From Pseudomonadota bacterium (GTDB lineage: Bacteria > Myxococcota_A > Polyangia > Polyangiales > Polyangiaceae): a stretch of 11,177 bases of DNA. Position 1 is the stretch's first letter. Each line of letters starts with the position of its first letter. The notes beneath the pieces were generated by a model. That model was not told where the DNA came from and ran no database searches. It saw nothing but the letters and a program-made list of their open reading frames with translations. Where the stretch lies: contig JAEYVE010000089.1 in NCBI GenBank assembly GCA_023432025.1, positions 1 through 11,177 on the forward strand. Direction: 5' to 3'. This document shows positions 1-4,194 of the stretch, piece by piece. Position numbers and translations under genes: made by a program.

Positions 1-9
1 CCGTGAGCC

Positions 10-45
10 CGGCCGCCGGCGCCGCTCAACGCGCGGCCGCCGGCG
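10..45. repeat. Short GC-rich direct repeat across the SGNH gene stop
   Basis: The 12-mer CGGCCGCCGGCG occurs exactly at 10-21 and at 34-45, a period of 24 bp, on either side of the stop codon of the SGNH gene (26-28). The right copy encodes part of the Ala/Pro-rich C-terminus and the left copy is just beyond the stop. Each copy can fold locally because it contains CCGGCG/CGCCGG-type complementarity. No T-tract follows on the minus strand, so I do not call it a terminator. In such GC-rich DNA a repeat this short may be chance or slippage. Confidence 0.4.
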
Positions 46-1381
46 GAGCGTCACTGGCTGGCGCGGGCGCCGGCAACAACCAGTCGACCGCCGCCGTACC
101 CAGACGCTCGTAGCCCGGAGGCGTGAGGTGAATGCGGTCCCGACGCGCGAGCGGCGGGTCCTGGCTCATCCACGAACCAAAGCTGCCCTCCCCACCCATC
201 AAGTCGAGGCCGCTCACGAAGCCGCAACCCAGCTCCTCGGCCGCACGGCGCTGCACCGCCGTCACGTCGAGGACGCGCGCCTTCGTCCCGCCTTCGCGAT
301 CCGCCGCGTCGGGTGGACCGAAGATCCAGCAGGCGGTTTGCGGAGAAGCGGCGCGCACGCGCCTCACGAGCTCCACGAGCTCGGGGCCGTAACGTTCGAC
401 TCGCCCGTCGTCGAATGCTTCGTTCGTACCGAACGCCAAAACGAGCAAGTCGGGGCGCCGCGCGCGCACCTCCGCCTGCCAGGCGGACTCGTCCCACGCG
501 AGCGCCGTAGCCACGCGTGCGCCTTCGATGCCGCACGTGTCGAGCACGACGCCTGGCTCACTGCCCTCCACGTACACGCCGAACACCTCCGGCGCGCCCG
601 CCCGCCGCTCGACGCGCAGCTCGTCTGCGGCCAGGCCCGTCAGCAGCACGCGACGAATCGAGGAGCCCGGAGGCTCGAACCCCTCCGTCGTTTCGTCCAA
701 AACAAGCGACTTTTTCCCGAGCCGTACGCCAAGCTCCGCGCCTTTGGGCAAGCGGTACAAAAGCGTGAAGCGAACCTCGGCGTCCGCGGCGAGGTCGCTT
801 CCGCGAAGCTTCACGCTCGCCCACGCGCCCGCCTCCGGCACGCTGCGCATGCCGCACAGCCCGAACACTCCATCGGCAACGAGCGACCGACGCGAAGGCT
901 GCTCGGGTCGGCGTTGCCACCTTCCTCCGTGCTCCAGGCGGACGCGCGCGTGGCGGTAGGGCTGAACGCCCAATCGCACGAAGCCCGGGCCCCCGACGCC
1001 ATAGCGCTGCCACAAAGCCCCCCGCACGACGTCCGTCGTGAAGTCCGCCGACGTGTGGGAATCCCCGAGCCAAAGCACACGCACCGGCTCCTTGCGTTGG
1101 CCGGCGCGGAGCTCGTTCAAAGCCGTACGAAAGCTCCCGAACGGATCCGCGACCGCGGGCGGCTCCACACCTTCCGCGCGAGGAGGCGAAACCCCCGCGT
1201 TCGACGTCGTTTCGGGGGCCCCAGGGGAGGCAGGGCTCGACTCGGCGTTGCCGTGCGGCGCCGCCACCAGCGGGGGCGGCGCCGCGCTCGCCCCGCTGCA
1301 TGTGACGACTCCCACCAAGCTGGCAGCCACGAGCAAGCAGGTCAGCGTTCGATCGAGGCCCACGATGAACGAAGGCCGCAC
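26..1381 (-). CDS. Exported SGNH/GDSL hydrolase, possibly peptidoglycan O-acetylesterase-like
   Basis: 451 aa from GTG 1381. I chose this start because AGAGG lies 7 nt upstream and it gives an Arg-containing n-region before the hydrophobic stretch at about 12-27; GTG 1363 has no such site. The frame stays open to about 1870, but only across the SDR gene. The signal peptide ends near VVTC/GASA-A: either a poor lipobox (Thr at -1, Cys28) or signal peptidase I cleavage after Ala33. A Pro/Ala/Ser-rich linker follows (about 34-80). SGNH blocks are visible: GDSHTSAD (nucleophile Ser108), GTN (Gly318, Asn320) and DRIH (Asp415, His418). About 150 residues between the first two blocks look like an inserted beta-rich domain. 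The GDSH block plus this insert resembles periplasmic Ape1-type peptidoglycan O-acetylesterases; that substrate is inference. Other deacylase roles are possible. It is the last gene of the minus-strand cluster, 23 bp after the SDR-like gene. Confidence 0.85.
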   Translation of the reverse strand: MRPSFIVGLDRTLTCLLVAASLVGVVTCSGASAAPPPLVAAPHGNAESSPASPGAPETTSNAGVSPPRAEGVEPPAVADPFGSFRTALNELRAGQRKEPVRVLWLGDSHTSADFTTDVVRGALWQRYGVGGPGFVRLGVQPYRHARVRLEHGGRWQRRPEQPSRRSLVADGVFGLCGMRSVPEAGAWASVKLRGSDLAADAEVRFTLLYRLPKGAELGVRLGKKSLVLDETTEGFEPPGSSIRRVLLTGLAADELRVERRAGAPEVFGVYVEGSEPGVVLDTCGIEGARVATALAWDESAWQAEVRARRPDLLVLAFGTNEAFDDGRVERYGPELVELVRRVRAASPQTACWIFGPPDAADREGGTKARVLDVTAVQRRAAEELGCGFVSGLDLMGGEGSFGSWMSQDPPLARRDRIHLTPPGYERLGTAAVDWLLPAPAPASDAPPAAAR

Positions 1382-1388
1382 GCGTGGG

Positions 1389-1393
1389 CCTCT
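1389..1393 (-). promoter_or_regulatory. Ribosome binding site deciding the SGNH gene start
   Basis: AGAGG on the minus strand, 7 nt before GTG 1381. It lies between the SDR stop (1405) and the SGNH start. It supports GTG 1381 over GTG 1363, which is preceded by no purine-rich site. Confidence 0.5.
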
Positions 1394-1404
1394 GCTTCCG
1401 CCGG

Positions 1405-2430
1405 TCACCGAATGCTCCCGCCGGCGTCCTGACTGCGACACCACTCGACCAAACGCGAAATGTAATCTTCGAGGTGCGGCGGCGTCGCGTCTTCCCCGAG
1501 GAGCGCCTGCGCTTCGCGCGCGTCCCACCGCACGGCCCATCCACGAAGCGCCCGCGCCTCCAAGGCGTCCAGCTTGGAGAGCGGCGACTGGGGACGCCCT
1601 CTGAGCCCCGCGAGTGGACGCTCGTCGATACGCCGTTCGCAAGCGTGCGCTACGAGCCCCAAAAACCGCGCGTCCGTCGGCGGCCCGGGGTCCGCGAGAT
1701 GAACCCGACGCCCCCGAGCCTCGGGCGCATCCATCAGCCGCACCAAGGCGCTCGCGAGCCAGTCCGCCGGCGCCACGTGCACGGGCTCGCCGCTGAACGA
1801 AGCCACTACGACCGCCGGACTCGCGAGCAAAGCGTGAACCAAACGCGGCAACGCGCCGTCCGGCGGACACTCACCGGTCTCCGCGTCCCCGAGCGCCGGC
1901 ACGGCGCGAGCGACCGTAATCGGCAAAGTGAGTTGGGCTCGCTCCACGATGCGCTCGCCCACGGCGGCCGCCTCCTCGAAGCGCTCCGCGAACTTCTGAC
2001 CCACGCGCAGCTCCGACTCGCTGACGGTTCCGGTGGTGGTCCCGAGCGCGAAGATGGTGCTCAGATACACCGCTCCTTCGAGCGCCTCGGACGCGCGGCA
2101 AAACTCGACCAACTCCGAGGCGCCGCGGAGCAAAGGCGACCGCTCGAGGCTGCCGCCGTCCCTCACGGGCTCCACACACCACAGAACGCGGCGCGTGAGC
2201 GCCGCCAAACGCGTGTAGTCGGCGCCGGAGAGCCCGAAATCGACGGCGTCGAACTCGCCGCGCCACGCGCACAAGTTGACGCTCGATTCCGTCGCCCGTG
2301 CTTCGATTTCCCGGACGTGCTTCGGATCCGTGACGAGCACGTCCACGGCCACACCCGGGGCCCAGCGCTCGACGCACCGAAGCGCGGCGCGCGCAATGAG
2401 ACCCGGGTAGCCGACGATCAGGTACCGCAC
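1405..2430 (-). CDS. SDR-like NAD(P)-binding protein with a degenerate active site
   Basis: 341 aa from GTG 2430. Starts further upstream would overlap ssb and translate its Gly-rich tail region in another frame, so I reject them. The N-terminus (MRYLIVGYPGLIARAAL) is a Rossmann beta1-loop-alpha with a GxxGxxA-like turn (GYPGLIA, 7-13). VYLSTIFALG (121-130) matches the extended-SDR/NAD_binding_4 'STxxxxG' strand. PVHVAPADWLASALVRL (216-232) resembles the later 'V..VDxVA.Ai' element of this group. Where these enzymes carry YxxxK, this protein has FEEAA (151-155), so the Tyr is Phe and the Lys is Ala. It may bind a nucleotide without classical SDR catalysis. The substrate is unknown. The gene starts 7 bp after the ssb stop, indicating cotranscription; a GAG-containing weak ribosome site sits in that gap. 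Confidence 0.75.
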   Translation of the reverse strand: MRYLIVGYPGLIARAALRCVERWAPGVAVDVLVTDPKHVREIEARATESSVNLCAWRGEFDAVDFGLSGADYTRLAALTRRVLWCVEPVRDGGSLERSPLLRGASELVEFCRASEALEGAVYLSTIFALGTTTGTVSESELRVGQKFAERFEEAAAVGERIVERAQLTLPITVARAVPALGDAETGECPPDGALPRLVHALLASPAVVVASFSGEPVHVAPADWLASALVRLMDAPEARGRRVHLADPGPPTDARFLGLVAHACERRIDERPLAGLRGRPQSPLSKLDALEARALRGWAVRWDAREAQALLGEDATPPHLEDYISRLVEWCRSQDAGGSIR

Positions 2431-2437
2431 TCGGCTC

Positions 2438-2926
2438 TCAGAACGGAATGTCGTCGTCCCCGCCGCCGCCGCCGTAGTCGGCGTCGTCGTAGCCGCCGCT
2501 CGTGCCACCGCCGGGCGGTCCGTAGTCATCGTCCCCGCGAGAGCCGCCGCCGCCACGAGCGCCGCCGCCGCCGCCGCCGCCACCGCCACCGCGTCCGCCG
2601 CCGCTCAATACGACGTTGTTCGCGATCACCTCGGTGCGATACTTCTTGTTGCCCTCTTTGTCGTCGTAGCTGGACGTACGAAGGCTGCCCTCGACCAGGA
2701 GACGATCTCCCTTGCCGAGAAACTTACCGAGCGCCTCCGCGCGGCGGCCCCAAACGATCACGCTGTGCCACTCCGTACGCTCTTGCCGCTGCTTGTTGCG
2801 GTCGAGGTACGTCTCCGAGGTCGCCAGGCGCAGCTTGAGCACCGCAGACCCGCTGTTCGTCATGCGAAGCTCCGGATCTGCACCCAGATTGCCCAGCAAG
2901 ATCACCCGGTTCAAACCTTCTGCCAT
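2438..2926 (-). CDS. ssb: Single-stranded DNA-binding protein SSB
   Basis: 162 aa from ATG 2926, with AAAGGGA upstream. SSB coats and protects single-stranded DNA in replication, repair and recombination and recruits partners by its C-terminal tip. The OB-fold spans about 1-108: MAEGLNRVILLGNLGADPEL at the start, conserved aromatic TEWHSVIVWG (51-60), then GKGDRLLVEGSL (71-82). Residues 109-156 are a Gly/Asp/Tyr-rich linker that includes a run of ten glycines. The protein ends in DDDIPF, the canonical acidic tip that binds SSB partner proteins. Length is close to other proteobacterial SSBs (E. coli 178 aa). It lies 90 bp downstream of the MerR-family gene and 7 bp upstream of the SDR-like gene. 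No SOS box was recognised upstream. The identification is secure. Confidence 0.97.
   Translation of the reverse strand: MAEGLNRVILLGNLGADPELRMTNSGSAVLKLRLATSETYLDRNKQRQERTEWHSVIVWGRRAEALGKFLGKGDRLLVEGSLRTSSYDDKEGNKKYRTEVIANNVVLSGGGRGGGGGGGGGGARGGGGSRGDDDYGPPGGGTSGGYDDADYGGGGGDDDIPF
2561..2581. repeat. (GCC)7 trinucleotide microsatellite in the ssb linker
   Basis: Seven perfect GCC units on the plus strand (GGC on the coding strand) encode most of the ten-glycine run in the SSB linker. A second short CCG run lies at about 2459-2475, near the C-terminal tip. Whole-unit slippage would change only linker length and keep the frame; other slippage would remove the DDDIPF tip. Confidence 0.85.
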
Positions 2927-3016
2927 TCACGTCCCTTTCGCTGTTCGCGGTGTGTCTGCTTTCGACGAACGAGTCAAGCGCGCGCACCCGAGCGCCAGGA
3001 CAATGTTTGACCGACG

Positions 3017-3409
3017 TCAGTCGGGATCGACCTCACCCACCAGGCCTTCGTCCAACGCGCGCAGCTCGAGCAAGAGCTCCTCGCGGATCTGGGTCAGCTC
3101 CGAGCGAAGACGTTCCGCAGCCGCGCGTGTGGCGTTACCGGCCGGCGAAGGCTCTTCTCCGGCCTCTCGCATGCGCTTGCGCGCTCCGGCGATCGTGAAC
3201 CCCTGGTTGTGCAGGAGATCTTTGACCTTGAGCAGCTTCTGAACGTCGCGCCGCGAATAAATGCGCTGACCGCGCCGCGACTTTTGCGGGCGGATCGAGC
3301 CGAACTCCGACTCCCAGTAGCGCAGGGTGTGGCGCTCCACGCCCACCAAGTCCGCTACCTCGCCGATGCGGTAGTACAGCTTGACCGGGAAATCAGGAAT
3401 GTCGGCCAA
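3017..3409 (-). CDS. MerR-family transcriptional regulator (ihfA-linked)
   Basis: 130 aa from TTG 3409, chosen because GGAG lies 6 nt upstream. A longer form from TTG 3466 (149 aa) would overlap the ihfA stop as TTGA and cannot be excluded, but it adds an Arg-rich, unconserved N-terminus. The MerR DNA-binding domain is clear: LYYRIGEVADLVGVERHTLR (11-30) is the helix-turn-helix, followed by YWESEFGSIRPQKSRRGQRI and the wing YSRRDV, then KVKDLLHNQGFTIAGARKRM. The C-terminus (about 95-120) is a short Leu/Glu/Arg-rich probable coiled coil for dimerisation. No Cys-based metal site or drug-binding domain is present, so the effector is unknown. A MerR gene directly after ihfA is a common proteobacterial arrangement. 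Its target could be the dyads upstream of ihfA, but that is only inference. Confidence 0.9.
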   Translation of the reverse strand: MADIPDFPVKLYYRIGEVADLVGVERHTLRYWESEFGSIRPQKSRRGQRIYSRRDVQKLLKVKDLLHNQGFTIAGARKRMREAGEEPSPAGNATRAAAERLRSELTQIREELLLELRALDEGLVGEVDPD

Positions 3410-3415
3410 ATGTGG

Positions 3416-3419
3416 CTCC
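3416..3419 (-). promoter_or_regulatory. Ribosome binding site for the MerR-family gene
   Basis: GGAG on the minus strand, spaced 6 nt (CCACAT) from TTG 3409. The alternative TTG 3466 is preceded only by the GAC/GAT repeats of the ihfA tail, with no purine-rich ribosome site, though it could work by translational coupling. Confidence 0.45.
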
Positions 3420-3462
3420 GAAGCTCGCCGGCGCCCGCTCCGCAAGCGCGGCGCGCCGAGGC

Positions 3463-3786
3463 TCAATCGTCGTTGTCGTCGTCGTCATCATCCCCGAAGT
3501 CGGCATCTCCACCGTTCAGCGCCTGCTTGAGCAGCTGGCTCGCCTTGAAGTTGAGAACACGCCGTTCCGTGATGGTGATGGGCGCGCCCGTTTGCGGGTT
3601 TCGCCCCTGTCGTGCGCGCTTGTCGCGAAGCACGAAGTTGCCGAAGCCGGAGATTTTGATCTTCTCTCCGCGCCCCAGCGTTTCTTTCATGGTTTCGAAC
3701 ACGAGATCTACGAGATCCGCCGACTCCTTTTTCGAGAAGCCGCCGAGTCTCGAGTAGACCGCCTGGACGATGTCCGCTTTCGTCAT
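3463..3786 (-). CDS. ihfA: Integration host factor alpha subunit with poly-Asp tail
   Basis: 107 aa from ATG 3786, preceded by GGGGG 5 nt upstream; TTG 3798 in frame would add four residues with no homology. IHF alpha forms a heterodimer with IHF beta that binds the DNA minor groove and bends it sharply. The sequence follows the family throughout: MTKADIVQAVYSRLGGFSKK, GRGEKIKISGFGNFVLRDKR, then the DNA-binding arm signature GRNPQTGAPITI with intercalating Pro64, then FKASQLLKQAL. Residues 94-107 are an unusual acidic tail with 10 Asp in 14 positions. The E. coli protein (99 aa) has no such run. It is the first gene of the minus-strand cluster. HU-like function is less likely, because the NPQTG arm and the merR neighbour fit IhfA best. 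The usual pheST genes are not upstream. Confidence 0.94.
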   Translation of the reverse strand: MTKADIVQAVYSRLGGFSKKESADLVDLVFETMKETLGRGEKIKISGFGNFVLRDKRARQGRNPQTGAPITITERRVLNFKASQLLKQALNGGDADFGDDDDDDNDD

Positions 3787-3903
3787 GCACACCCCCAACC
3801 CCTAAGAAGCAACTTCGGTCGGTGAGCCTTCCTGCGCGCTGCAAACCACAAAGAGCCTCGGGGCCCAAAAGCTTCGGGGTCGATGTGGCGTGGCAGCCGT
3901 GGA

Positions 3904-3925
3904 GCGAATTCACGCGTGATTTCGC
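3904..3925. promoter_or_regulatory. 22-bp near-perfect dyad upstream of ihfA, candidate operator
   Basis: GCGAA-T-TCACG is followed by CGTGA-T-TTCGC: 10 of 11 base pairs match, with one T-T mismatch and no spacer. The inner 10 bp (TCACGCGTGA, 3910-3919) are perfect. It lies about 120 bp upstream of the ihfA start codon. The shape suits a homodimeric regulator's operator; a 5'-UTR hairpin is possible, but a zero-nucleotide loop makes an RNA role less likely. Confidence 0.5.
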
Positions 3926-3946
3926 CGACGTCTGCCTGACTTCAAG

Positions 3947-3974
3947 TTCCGATAGTACCCGGGTACTTGCGGAA
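3947..3974. promoter_or_regulatory. 28-bp interrupted dyad upstream of ihfA, candidate operator
   Basis: Arms TTCCG-AT-AGTACCC and GGGTACT-TG-CGGAA pair at 12 of 14 positions. The central 14 bp (3954-3967) are a perfect palindrome. The centre lies 46 bp from that of the neighbouring 22-bp dyad. The half-sites of the two dyads differ, so they may bind different proteins. The dyad overlaps a weak candidate promoter for ihfA. Confidence 0.5.
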
Positions 3975-3979
3975 GTCCA
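3952..3979 (-). promoter_or_regulatory. ihfA: Weak candidate promoter for the ihfA cluster
   Basis: On the minus strand, TGGACT (3979-3974; 4 of 6 to TTGACA) and TACTAT (3957-3952; 4 of 6 to TATAAT) are 16 bp apart, with the 28-bp dyad covering the spacer. This would give a leader of about 160 nt. An alternative is an ECF-sigma-like GGAAC (3950-3946) plus CGTC (3930-3927), 15 bp apart, which is one base short of the usual spacing. Both are guesses from consensus matching. Confidence 0.22.
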
Positions 3980-4032
3980 TATGGGCGCAAGGCGCATCCG
4001 CCCGGAACGCAACGTTCTTCTCGAGCCGCAGG

Positions 4033-4157
4033 GCCGCCCCGGCGAGACGCCGGGACGGCGCTAGCGCGTCGCCGACATCGAAAAAGGACGACGTCGCAGG
4101 CTGGCGCGTCGCCGAGCGGGGACGGCGCGGCCGCCCCTGTCCGACGCCGGGACGGCG
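4033..4157. repeat. GC-rich noncoding direct repeats with hairpins
   Basis: A 28-nt unit occurs twice with the same internal layout: GCCGCCCC, five variable bases (GGCGA in the first, TGTCC in the second), then GACGCCGGGACGGCG. Copies are at 4033-4060 and 4130-4157, a period of 97 bp. Between them the 12-mer GCGCGTCGCCGA occurs twice (4064-4075 and 4104-4115). GGGACGGCG occurs three times (4052, 4119, 4149). Copy 1 folds as a strong hairpin: CCCGGCG-AGA-CGCCGGG, extended by GCCG/CGGC after one mismatch. GCGCTAGCGC (4058-4067) is a perfect palindrome. No reading frame explains it. Confidence 0.7.
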
Positions 4158-4183
4158 GAGGCACTCCGCCGCCGGAGGCGGCG
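4154..4183 (-). terminator. Overlapping hairpins after the glycosyltransferase stop, possible terminator
   Basis: Two mutually exclusive perfect 7-bp stems: GGCGGAG-GCA-CTCCGCC (4154-4170) and CGCCGCC-GGA-GGCGGCG (4167-4183). They begin 11 bp beyond the glycosyltransferase stop codon, the expected place for a transcript end. No U-tract follows on the minus strand, so this is not a classical intrinsic terminator; it may act as a 3'-end stabiliser or with Rho. Confidence 0.3.
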
Positions 4184-4194
4184 AAAGCCCCTCC

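Larger units (their letters stand above)
3787..4194. other. 408-bp intergenic region between ihfA and the glycosyltransferase gene
   Basis: No convincing gene. Open frames here are short, lack homology and have no plausible ribosome site. The left part (3787-3980) is the ihfA upstream region and holds two strong dyads. The right part (about 4030-4190) is very GC-rich, with a 28-nt imperfect direct repeat, further short repeats and several stable hairpins just downstream of the glycosyltransferase stop. A short CCATATGG palindrome lies at 3977-3984 and a GAACG/CGTTC pair at 4005-4017. Confidence 0.8.

Noticed and set aside
1382..1870. Upstream extension of the SGNH frame
   Set aside because: It would overlap the SDR-like gene for about 470 bp in another frame; the signal peptide and ribosome site place the start at 1381.
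2431..2589. Upstream extension of the SDR-like gene into ssb
   Set aside because: It translates the ssb Gly-linker DNA in another frame as Ala/Thr low-complexity sequence; GTG 2430 sits right before the Rossmann strand.
128..2838. Plus-strand open frames opposite the SGNH, SDR and ssb genes
   Set aside because: Composition-driven frames, Arg/Ala/Pro-rich and without motifs; the minus-strand genes have clear motifs and operon spacing.
2972..2977. TTGACT on the minus strand upstream of ssb as a -35 element
   Set aside because: It is a 5 of 6 match, but nothing resembling TATAAT lies 16-18 bp downstream.
3011..3024. CCGAC-GTCA-GTCGG hairpin at the merR stop as a terminator
   Set aside because: The stem is only 5 bp and no U-tract follows on the minus strand.
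4005..4017. GAAC-N5-GTTC resembling a Gram-positive-type SOS box
   Set aside because: The Bacillus-type box has a 4-bp spacer, here it is 5, and no SOS gene is adjacent.
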